DNA of 22,239 bases from UBA4661 sp002405405 (GTDB lineage: Bacteria; Bacteroidota; Ignavibacteria; Kapaibacteriales; UBA4661): assembly GCA_036847245.1 (NCBI GenBank), contig DAIUAL010000027.1, forward strand, positions 1 through 22,239, written 5' to 3'. Made by a program: the position numbers and the translations under genes. Shown in pieces: positions 1-7,123 of this stretch (position 1 is the stretch's first letter; every line of letters begins with the position of its first letter). The notes under the pieces were generated by a model. It saw only the letters and a program-made list of their open reading frames with translations, had not been told where the DNA came from and did not search any database.

Positions 1-2
1 GT

Positions 3-116
3 GACTATCCGGTAGTCCAGGGTGGAGTCTTCTTCCTTGCTGCTGCCTTTGTGGTGGTCAATCTGGTTATTGATATCGCCTACGCCTATTTAGATCCACG
101 TATTCACTATGGCTGA
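3..116 (+). CDS. Peptide/nickel ABC transporter permease, DppB-type, C-terminal end only
   Basis: Only the last 37 codons are in the window; the gene begins outside it. The frame reads DYPVVQGGVFFLAAAFVVV followed by NLVIDIAYAYLDPRIHYG and a TGA stop. The DYPVVQG start and the NLxxDxxYxxLDPRI ending are the classical C-terminus of DppB/OppB-family inner-membrane permeases, which form the channel for peptide uptake together with a DppC-type subunit. The stop overlaps the start of the next permease gene by 8 bases, the usual translational coupling in dpp/opp operons. The family call is firm; the substrate (dipeptide, oligopeptide, nickel or other) cannot be told. Confidence 0.88.
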   Translation, partial: DYPVVQGGVFFLAAAFVVVNLVIDIAYAYLDPRIHYG

Positions 117-783
117 TCAACCTGTCGGTCAGGCGCTACCAACATCTAGCGCCCCACCTTCGCTCAATGCTCCGGTTGTGCGCCGCAATGAGCGTCTAGA
201 ATTGTTACGCCGACTGTTGCGCCACCCTTTAGGCGTTACAGGTGGGGTGATTGTGCTGCTCTTCCTCTTCCTGGCAGCTGCTGCACCGCTGATCGCACCC
301 TACAGCCCTACTGAACAGCCCTCTCGGCGGCTCCTTGCCCCCAGTGATAAGCATCTGCTAGGTACTGATGAGTTTGGTCGTGATATCCTGAGCCGGATCA
401 TCTTCGGCTCACAGATCTCACTGCAAGTTGGGGTGATCTCAGTGGCGATTGCGCTGCTGATCGGTGGGCTGTTAGGCCTGGTTGCTGGCTACATGCGCGG
501 GAGAGTCGATGGGCTGATTATGCGCTTCGTCGATATCATGTTCGCGTTTCCAGGTGTCATCCTGATCATTACTCTTGCAGGCATTCGCGGTGCGAGTATC
601 TCGACGGCAATGCTTGCAATCGGGGTGGTCTATGCCCCCCTCTTCGCGCGGGTGGTGCGCGGACCGACACTCACGGTGGTTCAGCAGCAGTATATCGAAG
701 GGGCACGGGTGATCGGTGCAAGCTCTGCTCGGAACATCTCAAACAATTCGGCGGACACAAATATGCTTCAGGTCTTTCAGTAG
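109..783 (+). CDS. Peptide ABC transporter permease, DppC-type, truncated at a chimeric joint
   Basis: Second permease subunit of a peptide-type ABC importer. A cytoplasmic N-terminus precedes the first membrane helix (about residues 41-63, after RRLLRHPLGVTGG). The family motif HLLGTDEFGRDILSRIIFG follows at about 85-103, then further membrane helices. The protein breaks off inside the EAA loop, the contact site for the ATPase: YIEGARVIGASSAR is present, but the expected following I-x-LP segment is missing. The family is normally near 290 residues; here about 206 are genuine. The last 18 or so residues of the open frame (from NISNN) are out-of-frame translation of recJ, so the annotated end at 783 is not a natural terminus. 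The ATG start overlaps the upstream permease stop, as expected. Base composition is richer in G+C than the rest of the window. Confidence 0.85.
   Translation: MADQPVGQALPTSSAPPSLNAPVVRRNERLELLRRLLRHPLGVTGGVIVLLFLFLAAAAPLIAPYSPTEQPSRRLLAPSDKHLLGTDEFGRDILSRIIFGSQISLQVGVISVAIALLIGGLLGLVAGYMRGRVDGLIMRFVDIMFAFPGVILIITLAGIRGASISTAMLAIGVVYAPLFARVVRGPTLTVVQQQYIEGARVIGASSARNISNNSADTNMLQVFQ
721..740. other. Chimeric joint between two unrelated genomic fragments
   Basis: Upstream of this stretch the permease reads correctly in frame 1 up to GASSAR. Downstream, recJ reads correctly in frame 3 from about CSEHLKQFGGHKYASG. Two unrelated genes are thus both cut mid-domain within the same 20 bases. The bases around 724-733 (tctgctcgga) are compatible with both proteins, as expected if the joint formed at a short shared sequence. 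Base composition changes at the same place. I infer an assembly or library chimera rather than a natural rearrangement. Confidence 0.8.
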
Positions 784-1322
784 AAGAAGCCAATATCCCC
801 GCACTGCGCTCTGCTTTTGACAAAGTAGCACGTACGATGCTGACGGAAGAAATGATTCTCCCCGAATTGCTGATTGATACTGAAATTGCCTTTACGGATA
901 TTTCAACGCATTTTGTCATGCTCCTGCGACAATTTGCTCCGTATGGTTATCACAATGCCAAACCACAATTTCTCACGCATCATGTCTTCACGGCAGGCCG
1001 TCCGGTGATTGTCGGTAAAAATCATTTAAAACTTCGTTTGCGCCATGGTACAACGATCGTCGATGCGATTGGTTTTAATCTTGGTGATCTCCTCGAAATG
1101 TGTTCGGCAAATACTCCGCTTTCTATTGTGTATTCTATTGAAGAAACAACCCAACAACGCGGCAAAGCTATGATGCAATTATACATCAAGGACATTCGTC
1201 CAACTGAGCAAGCACAAAACGACATTGTCTACAAATCTCTTCCGGACATTGTGAAAGATAAAAATATTCTTCCCAACCTTGAAGAACTTGTGGTAGTACC
1301 TGTGGATTCATCGTTGGAATAA
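723..1322 (+). CDS. recJ: Single-stranded-DNA-specific exonuclease RecJ, C-terminal part
   Basis: RecJ degrades single-stranded DNA 5' to 3' in recombination and repair. The surviving part starts inside the DHHA1 domain with CSEHLKQFGGHKYASGLS, the conserved GGH motif. It continues through the C-terminal OB-type domain: FAPYGYHNAKPQF, then VGKNHLKLRL, AIGFN and a final LYIKDIRP, all typical of RecJ. Translation does not need the ATG at 837; the frame is open and RecJ-like from about 723, so the true start was lost at the chimeric joint. The catalytic DHH domain, normally about 350-400 residues upstream, is absent from the window. The stop lies 6 nt before ruvC, which suggests a recombination/repair operon. 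Confidence 0.88.
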   Translation, partial: LCSEHLKQFGGHKYASGLSVEEANIPALRSAFDKVARTMLTEEMILPELLIDTEIAFTDISTHFVMLLRQFAPYGYHNAKPQFLTHHVFTAGRPVIVGKNHLKLRLRHGTTIVDAIGFNLGDLLEMCSANTPLSIVYSIEETTQQRGKAMMQLYIKDIRPTEQAQNDIVYKSLPDIVKDKNILPNLEELVVVPVDSSLE

Positions 1323-1328
1323 ATCCCT

Positions 1329-1874
1329 ATGCGCATTCTTGGTGTTGATCCCGGCAGTATTGTGTGTGGCTATGGTGTCATCGAAAAAGAAGGCAAACAT
1401 ATCACCTTGATTGAATACGGGGTCATCGAAGCAAAAAAACGCGAAGAATCTATTCCGCTCCGCCTCAAAATTATTTACGAACGATTGGAGAAAGTGATTG
1501 ATCGTTCGCTACCCGATATGCTCGCCATCGAGTCAGTCTTTTACCACAAGAATGTTGCATCGGTTGTCAAACTCGCTCATGCGCGTGCCGCGGCGATTTT
1601 GGCGGCAGTCAATCGTGAACTCCCCACCATCGAGTATTCGCCCAAAGAAGTAAAGCGTAGTGTTACGGGCAATGGTAATGCCTCCAAAGAGCAAGTGCAA
1701 TACATGATTAAGCATTTACTCAAAATCGAAGAAACACCTGAGTTTTACGATGCTACCGATGCTCTTGCCGTGTGTTTGTGCCACCTGTACCGTATGAATT
1801 CTGCCGCTCCCGGCGCAAAGCGTGCCTCAAATTGGGCAGATTTTGTCCAAAAGAACCCTGCAAGGGTGAAGTGA
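1329..1874 (+). CDS. ruvC: Holliday junction endonuclease RuvC
   Basis: RuvC resolves Holliday junctions left by RuvAB branch migration. The 181 residues match the family in length and order. The N-terminus is MRILGVDPGSIVCGYGV, with catalytic Asp7. The second acid is Glu68 in MLAIESVFY, followed by the HARAA helix. YSPKEVKRSVTGNGNASKEQVQ is nearly canonical (residues 103-124), and the last two acids are Asp141 and Asp144 in DATDALAV. All four metal-binding acids are therefore present. The tail after about residue 156 (Ala/Lys-rich) is slightly long. The ATG starts 6 nt after the recJ stop, so the two are probably co-transcribed. No clear terminator is seen between its end and the converging HlyD gene. 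Confidence 0.96.
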   Translation: MRILGVDPGSIVCGYGVIEKEGKHITLIEYGVIEAKKREESIPLRLKIIYERLEKVIDRSLPDMLAIESVFYHKNVASVVKLAHARAAAILAAVNRELPTIEYSPKEVKRSVTGNGNASKEQVQYMIKHLLKIEETPEFYDATDALAVCLCHLYRMNSAAPGAKRASNWADFVQKNPARVK

Positions 1875-1943
1875 TTTCACATCAACAATACGTTGAAAGA
1901 TAATTTCTTATCGATTGACCACCATTGTTGCATAGATGAAAGA

Positions 1944-3104
1944 CTATGACAACGAAAAATAACGCACTGACTTATCCCACACCAATTCAATCATGCGTTT
2001 TTGTGCAACAACAATAGAAGCACGGTACGTTAATCCGGCACTTAACTTGACTGCACGCAATTGCCGAGGCGACACTAATGAGTCTAATCGAAAACTCCCA
2101 ATAACTTTAAAATTTGCTACACCATTACGAGTATCTTGGCTTTGCACCACATAGTCTTGAGATATGTTTTGCACATTGCCATGCGCAAATCCCCACTCTT
2201 GAAATGGGAAAGCATCAATTTGATAAGAAATCGGCAACCCTTTACCAATAAAGCCAATATCTTTTGCAGGAATGTACATCTCTGCTATCAGTTCTTCTTT
2301 GTGTGTAATGACACAGACAACCTCGCCAATCGCCATGAAAGACTGCCTATTTCGTATCGGAAGTGTTGTTACATACCCTGATATTGGCGCAACCAGATGA
2401 GATTTACTCTGCTCAAGAAGCAAGTTTTTTTTCTCTGTTTCTATTTCTTGCTTTGCACGCCGTACTCGCTCAATCCTTTCGGATATTTCACGGAAACGCT
2501 GTTGTTGCCAGCGACGAAAGGTAATCTCTTTTTGATCGACATCAAGCTTAGCTCTTTCTTGCTCTTCTCTACTCACGAAATCTTTTGATAACAATTGATC
2601 TGCCCTATTCAGTTTTGCCGATAAAAGTTGTAACTCTCTTTCATACAGTTTTTGCTCTTTAAGAGCTACTTGATACTCATGGCGAAATTCTGCCAAAGCA
2701 AATGGTTCTTTCATTTGACCCGACTGTAGCATTGATAGATCATGTTCTTCTTGTTTGTGGTGTTCGAGTTTGGCATCGCACAGTGCAATTTTCTCTTCTA
2801 CTATTTTTGTATCAAATAATGCTATCGTATCTCCCGCATTAACCCATTGAAATTCCTTTACACCAATACTTTGAATCGTTCCCGTTAATGGAGCATGAAG
2901 TGTTTGCGCTCCTGTTAATGGACGAATAACACCATACGTTACAACACGAATATCTATCACACACCAATATGCCCACACTCCTATGCCTATCAGCAAGCCA
3001 AACAGAATATAGTATGCCATACGTAGTGCCGATGATGGCTTACTAAGTGATACAATCATGATATCAGTAGCATCTGATGATTCGATAATAATTGGTCGTG
3101 GCAT
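1944..3104 (-). CDS. HlyD-family membrane fusion (periplasmic adaptor) protein
   Basis: Adaptor that links an inner-membrane ABC exporter to the outer membrane. A short cytoplasmic N-terminus is followed by one membrane helix (about residues 27-50). The first half of the barrel-sandwich/lipoyl domain is at about 58-95 (GVIRPLTGAQTLHAPLTGTI). A long charged alpha-helical hairpin follows at about 100-235, rich in Glu, Lys, Gln and Arg. The second lipoyl half has SHLVAPISGYVTTLPIRN, and a beta-barrel domain runs to the C-terminus. This is the architecture of HlyD proteins that partner C39 exporters. The ATG lies 9 nt after the CPBP gene stop, so it is the last gene of the peptide-export unit on this strand. 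No outer-membrane TolC-like gene is in view, so a genomic TolC elsewhere is presumed. Confidence 0.9.
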   Translation of the reverse strand: MPRPIIIESSDATDIMIVSLSKPSSALRMAYYILFGLLIGIGVWAYWCVIDIRVVTYGVIRPLTGAQTLHAPLTGTIQSIGVKEFQWVNAGDTIALFDTKIVEEKIALCDAKLEHHKQEEHDLSMLQSGQMKEPFALAEFRHEYQVALKEQKLYERELQLLSAKLNRADQLLSKDFVSREEQERAKLDVDQKEITFRRWQQQRFREISERIERVRRAKQEIETEKKNLLLEQSKSHLVAPISGYVTTLPIRNRQSFMAIGEVVCVITHKEELIAEMYIPAKDIGFIGKGLPISYQIDAFPFQEWGFAHGNVQNISQDYVVQSQDTRNGVANFKVIGSFRLDSLVSPRQLRAVKLSAGLTYRASIVVAQKRMIELVWDKSVRYFSLS

Positions 3105-3113
3105 GGGCTGTAA

Positions 3114-4130
3114 TCAAGAGATTTTTGACGACTGTTCTTTTGTTGAAGAATATGGTTTGTTGAATACACGCAATAATCGAACACCGTAGGACATACTTTC
3201 TACTGGGAGAAAGGAATACTCTTTTTGGAGATAATACAGTGCTAACGCTGTTTGGGGAATGAAAATAAAGACTGACTTAATAGTCATCTCATACACGCTG
3301 TGAAAATGCTTTGATGTGTCAAGAAGTAATGCTGGACTAGGGATTACCGATCCCTCATAATTGCACACGAGAAAGATGAAAAGATTATTTGCAGTGTGCC
3401 AACCGATGGCAAATTCAAGCCCGCGATCATACACTGATATATATCCCCATACCATGCTTGCGATAAACATTACCGCCAATATAACCCACTTACTTTCAAA
3501 GTTCATCTCAGGATTAACCCAGTGCACTCCGCAGAAAACAAGACTTGATATAACAAGGCTACAATGCATACTAATTGTCTGCCTTAATACCCTTTGAAAA
3601 AGAATTTTACGAAAAAAAATCTCTTCTAATGCTGCTTGCATTGGCAGAAAAAGCAGTGCTATGGGCAGAAATAAGAACCAATCCCATGTGAACAAACGAT
3701 AGATATACCGCCCATTCCAATTCACTAAAATTGAACCCAAAAGAACTCCGATGAGAACACCAAAAACAATCTTGAAAGAAAACCACAACCGTTGCCAATC
3801 TAATCGGCGATTAAAGGTGATATAGTCTTCTAATGCGTATCCCCAACGCTTTTTGCCATACCACAACAAGAGAGAAAAGGTCAAAGCAAATGGAACCAAA
3901 ATCAGAAAGGCAATAGCCACATCAGGTACTTGCAGTACCTCACTACTCATATAGGAAACACCTTCTCGTTGAGGTCGAATAGCACCACGCATCGCTTGTA
4001 CAATAATAGTCAACAAGAGTGGTATTTGACCAAGAATGAGCATACAAGCTATTATCAAGGTGATTATAGGTTCCCTTCTCAACAACAATTGGTCGATGAG
4101 ATAACGGTTTTTGCCAAAAATGTTCTTCAT
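3114..4130 (-). CDS. CPBP-family intramembrane metalloprotease, candidate immunity or processing protein
   Basis: A 338-residue multi-pass membrane protein. It holds the three conserved CPBP (CAAX protease and bacteriocin-processing) motifs: E169-E170-x3-R174 in ALEEIFFRKILF, F199-x3-H203 in VFCGVHW, and H245-x3-N249 in GWHTANNLF. These residues form the metal and catalytic site of the family. Membrane segments are visible near 24-45, 70-90, 120-137, 150-166, 187-202, 216-232 and 290-300. The family includes bacteriocin self-immunity proteins and CAAX prenyl proteases. Its place directly after two peptide precursors and before HlyD supports immunity or peptide maturation; this is inference. 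It is separated from the upstream precursor by a strong hairpin (4178-4209). The first region (residues 1-110) has no family motif I recognise. Confidence 0.88.
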   Translation of the reverse strand: MKNIFGKNRYLIDQLLLRREPIITLIIACMLILGQIPLLLTIIVQAMRGAIRPQREGVSYMSSEVLQVPDVAIAFLILVPFALTFSLLLWYGKKRWGYALEDYITFNRRLDWQRLWFSFKIVFGVLIGVLLGSILVNWNGRYIYRLFTWDWFLFLPIALLFLPMQAALEEIFFRKILFQRVLRQTISMHCSLVISSLVFCGVHWVNPEMNFESKWVILAVMFIASMVWGYISVYDRGLEFAIGWHTANNLFIFLVCNYEGSVIPSPALLLDTSKHFHSVYEMTIKSVFIFIPQTALALYYLQKEYSFLPVESMSYGVRLLRVFNKPYSSTKEQSSKIS

Positions 4131-4177
4131 AGATACATTGCAATAAATATTAGCGTGTTTTTTATTGAGTACTTATG

Positions 4178-4209
4178 GGAATGTCATCGCCTGTAAGCGA
4201 TGACATTCC
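4178..4209 (-). promoter_or_regulatory. Perfect 13-bp stem-loop between peptide precursor and CPBP gene
   Basis: Bases 4178-4190 (ggaatgtcatcgc) pair fully with 4197-4209 across a 6-nt loop. On the minus strand the hairpin starts 15 nt after the precursor stop and is not followed by a T tract; an A run comes about 15 nt later. It therefore looks less like a terminator than like a stem-loop that protects the 3' end of an abundant small-peptide message, or that reduces expression of the downstream membrane genes. Confidence 0.7.
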
Positions 4210-4224
4210 TCAATTGTATATTGT

Positions 4225-4452
4225 TTACCGAATAATCGACACCGTAGCAGTGTTGCCACTACTTGAGTTCATTCGCTCTGTAAACGCAAGAGATACAGAT
4301 GCAGTGACATAACCGGCTACCATTCCCAAGAGATAGTAAACTCCATCGCTACCATTGACATTAACCATATCATTTTCGGATAAAGTAGTTATCTTCGATG
4401 ATTTTGCATCAAAAAGGGATGTCTGTATATTTGTTTGGATATTCGTTTGCAT
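4225..4452 (-). CDS. Double-glycine-leader peptide precursor 1 (GS type)
   Basis: A 75-residue protein. The leader ends in LSENDMVNVNGS (residues 24-35), which fits the C39 leader consensus LSxxELxxIxGG at every position with conservative changes (D for E, M for L, V for I, S for the last G). Cleavage is predicted after Ser35, giving a core of about 40 residues that starts DGVYYLLGMVAGYVTASVS. The core is hydrophobic and small-residue-rich with a Ser/Asn-rich tail and no Cys. The N-terminus has a 12-nt tandem repeat encoding QTNI twice. It lies 42 nt after precursor 2. The class is like unmodified class II bacteriocins or related exported peptides; I recognise no specific family. Confidence 0.72.
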   Translation of the reverse strand: MQTNIQTNIQTSLFDAKSSKITTLSENDMVNVNGSDGVYYLLGMVAGYVTASVSLAFTERMNSSSGNTATVSIIR

Positions 4453-4494
4453 ATAGATTGCTGTGCAATAAAGTTGATAGAAAAATAATTAAAC

Positions 4495-4716
4495 TTACTT
4501 GCCGTTTGCGGCATTCCAACCTGCATCAAAACCACGCTTTATTTCTTCAAGCTTTTGAGTAGTATTTGATAAAAAGTCACTGATAAGATTTATAGCCACT
4601 CCAGCAACGACCGCATAAACTACAGCATTACCTCCATTGATTGTTTCTGTCTCTGCTAAAGACAAAGGCAACATTTTTGAAGGAGGTGTTCCCACAAGAC
4701 TATTCGAACAACTCAT
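4495..4716 (-). CDS. Double-glycine-leader peptide precursor 2
   Basis: A 73-residue protein with leader end LSLAETETINGG (residues 18-29), matching LSxxE-xxxIxGG. Cleavage after Gly29 would release a 44-residue core beginning NAVVYAVVAGVAINLISDF. The first 20 core residues are hydrophobic with A/G/V small-residue spacing. The rest is an amphipathic, charged segment (QKLEEIKRGFDAGWNAANGK). A hydrophobic helix plus charged helix is common in class IIb two-peptide bacteriocins, so precursors 1 and 2 may act as a pair; this is inference. There is one Cys in the leader (residue 3) and none in the core. A 165-nt gap after the exporter gene suggests its own promoter. Confidence 0.74.
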   Translation of the reverse strand: MSCSNSLVGTPPSKMLPLSLAETETINGGNAVVYAVVAGVAINLISDFLSNTTQKLEEIKRGFDAGWNAANGK

Positions 4717-4811
4717 AACTGATATAGAATAAATGTTAATTCACTAATGATAATTAGCTACATAGTGTCGAGCTCATTTACACTACATTGCTTCAACGCA
4801 CTTCATTAGAG

Positions 4812-4840
4812 ATAAAAAAAATATTGTGCGATTTTTTTAT
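4812..4840 (-). terminator. A/T hairpin with T8 run after the exporter gene
   Basis: Bases 4812-4820 (ataaaaaaa) are fully complementary to 4832-4840 around an 11-nt loop. Read on the minus strand this gives a weak A-T stem ending in eight T residues, 42 nt after the exporter stop. It may end the TPR-exporter transcript, leaving the two precursors on a separate promoter. The stem has no G-C pairs, so the call is tentative. Confidence 0.35.
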
Positions 4841-4881
4841 TGCGTAATCACGAAACACATCTTCACTTCACTGCACTTGTA

Positions 4882-7116
4882 TCATGGACAAATTTTTTGT
4901 TCGTTACCATTCATCGTCTGTCGTTGCAATAACTCATAGTACACACCTTCTTTCAAACATAATTCTTGATGCGTACCTTGCTCAACAATAGCACCGTTTT
5001 GTAGCACTACAATGGTATCTGCCATCGCAATGGTACTGAGTCGATGCGCAATCACAATCATAGTCAAACCATACTCGCGCAATGCTTTCATCACATTGTG
5101 AATTGTTTGCTCCGATGCGCTATCAAGCGCACTGGTGGCTTCATCCATAATCAAAATACTCGGCGAACGGTATAATGCTCGTGCAATCGCAAGACGCTGT
5201 CGTTGCCCGCCCGATATATCTGCACCAAACTCGCCCAAGACAGTATCCCATTGTTGCGGTAATTTCTCAATAAATGTTTCTGCCCCAATAAACCGGCAAA
5301 TTCTCATTGCACGTTCTTTGTCGGGTTTTGAATCGCCTATGGTGATATTCTCAATGATGGATAATGGGAAAATTTCTACTGCTTGTGGAATCGTTGCAAT
5401 ACAAGACCGGAGCGATTCCAAAGAGACTTCCTGTATGCTTGCTCCGCCCAAGAGAATACTACCACTGCTTGGCTCATACAAACCCTGCAAGAGCTTTGCT
5501 ATCGTTGATTTGCCCGAACCACTCTCACCGACAATAGCACACATCGTGCCACGTGGTATGGTCAAGTTGATATTCTGCAAGACCGCTGAACGCGAACCAT
5601 AGCGAAAACTTACCTGATGAAATACAATCGAGTCAATTCCTGCGGGCGAGAGTTGAGCAGTACCTTTGTGTAGAGTGTCTTCTGTTTCGAGTGCAAGGAT
5701 TTCAAAAATGCGATCTGCCGCGATGTATGCTTCTTGCACTTGTTGATGAATGCCCACAAGCCGACTTGCCGGTCCTGTAACATAAGCAATGAGTGTGTAG
5801 AGCGACATCAATTCGCCTACGGTCATGCCTCGCTCGATTACCATAGTACCACCCAACCATACAAGAGCGACAAAAGCACCAAAACCGATAATCTCGCTTG
5901 CCATGGCGTTGATAACTCCTTGGTAGCTTGATCGCATAATACTCCGCATCAGCGCAACAAATTTTTGCTCAATCTTGAAATAGATTACCGATTCTGCTTG
6001 CGATAGTTTCACGGTCGTAATACCACTCACCGATGAAATCAGTTGCGATTCCACCTCTGCATTTTGTTCCATCATTCTGCGTTGTACGGTCGTAACAGAC
6101 TTCCGCAATGCAAAAAACACTGCCATAAAAAGTGGCAACGATGCTAACCCAATACATGCTAATTTCCACGAATACGTGAACATCAGCATGGTTGCAATGG
6201 TCAAGACCATGCCATCGACTAAGATTGTCAGCGAGATAGAACTCAGAGCAACACGAATTTTTACAGCATCATTGATAGGTGAAATAATCTCACCAACACG
6301 GCGTGTATCAAAGAACGATTGTGGCAATGAAAGAATGTGTCGGTAGTATCCCAAAATCAACATGACATCAACTTTCTGCGACAGGTGAATCAGCAACGAT
6401 GACTGCGCCCATGTAAAAAGTGATCGAAATATCATGATACCAAGCATACCAATACTCAACAGAGCAAGTAGCTTGAGATTGCCATCGGGCAACACTGTAT
6501 CAATCAGATACTCCAAGTAAAACGATGTTGCAAAGCCCAGTATTGTATAGGAAAATGCACACAATGCCGCTTCTACAATCAATGCAGGATGCGGAGCAAT
6601 AATACGCAGAAGCCGTTGTGCCATAGACTCACGCATGTCGCCCGGCGTAAAATCGATACTCGGAGCAAGAAGCACCAGCACACCCGTCCACTCTTTGCAG
6701 AACTCATCATGCGAAAGCGTTCGCATACCTATGGCAGGATCAGCAATCGTTATTGTTTTGCGCGATATGCTAAAGATGACCACATAGTGAAGCGTTCCGG
6801 TTGCCGTAACAACATGGGCTATGGCAGGCAAAACAAAAGGAGCATCCTGCTTTGTACGGAAGAACCATGTTCGATTTTTGGAGAAATCACGTATGATATC
6901 CTTGTCGCACCGCACACCCTGCGCCGAAAAACCAAGCTCCTGAGCCGCTTCTATCAAGCCCAACACCGAAGTGCCAACACGATCAGTCTTTGCAATTTGA
7001 CGAATTTTTGAAATAGGGTACTTGAGGTTGTAGTACCATGCAATCATGGCAAGACATGCCGCACCGCAATCCGTGATATCCTGCTGTTTAATACAAACAA
7101 TGCGCTTCCTCAACAT
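4882..7116 (-). CDS. Peptidase-containing ABC transporter (C39 type), bacteriocin-type exporter
   Basis: A 744-residue fused protease and exporter that removes double-glycine leaders and pumps the mature peptide across the inner membrane. Domain 1 (about 1-150) is a C39 cysteine protease: QQDITDCGAACLAM with catalytic Cys17, His110 in TLHYVVIF, and Asp126 in IADPAIG. Domain 2 (about 170-470) is the six-helix ABC exporter membrane domain. Domain 3 is the ATPase: Walker A GESGSGKST (530-538), Q-loop Gln578, signature SGGQRQ (635-640), Walker B ILIMDEA with Glu659, and H-loop His691. All key residues are intact, so it should be active. It starts 7 nt after the TPR gene stop and sits between that gene and two double-glycine precursors, which are its natural substrates. 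Confidence 0.96.
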   Translation of the reverse strand: MLRKRIVCIKQQDITDCGAACLAMIAWYYNLKYPISKIRQIAKTDRVGTSVLGLIEAAQELGFSAQGVRCDKDIIRDFSKNRTWFFRTKQDAPFVLPAIAHVVTATGTLHYVVIFSISRKTITIADPAIGMRTLSHDEFCKEWTGVLVLLAPSIDFTPGDMRESMAQRLLRIIAPHPALIVEAALCAFSYTILGFATSFYLEYLIDTVLPDGNLKLLALLSIGMLGIMIFRSLFTWAQSSLLIHLSQKVDVMLILGYYRHILSLPQSFFDTRRVGEIISPINDAVKIRVALSSISLTILVDGMVLTIATMLMFTYSWKLACIGLASLPLFMAVFFALRKSVTTVQRRMMEQNAEVESQLISSVSGITTVKLSQAESVIYFKIEQKFVALMRSIMRSSYQGVINAMASEIIGFGAFVALVWLGGTMVIERGMTVGELMSLYTLIAYVTGPASRLVGIHQQVQEAYIAADRIFEILALETEDTLHKGTAQLSPAGIDSIVFHQVSFRYGSRSAVLQNINLTIPRGTMCAIVGESGSGKSTIAKLLQGLYEPSSGSILLGGASIQEVSLESLRSCIATIPQAVEIFPLSIIENITIGDSKPDKERAMRICRFIGAETFIEKLPQQWDTVLGEFGADISGGQRQRLAIARALYRSPSILIMDEATSALDSASEQTIHNVMKALREYGLTMIVIAHRLSTIAMADTIVVLQNGAIVEQGTHQELCLKEGVYYELLQRQTMNGNEQKICP

Positions 7117-7123
7117 AACAACA

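Noticed and set aside
1855..1880. Small hairpins at the end of ruvC (accct-gca-agggt and gtgaa-gtgat-ttcac)
   Set aside because: Five-base stems without a T tract; too weak to call a terminator.
5135..5602. Plus-strand 155-residue open frame opposite the exporter ATPase
   Set aside because: It is the antisense of a strongly conserved ABC ATPase domain, and its composition follows from the other strand.
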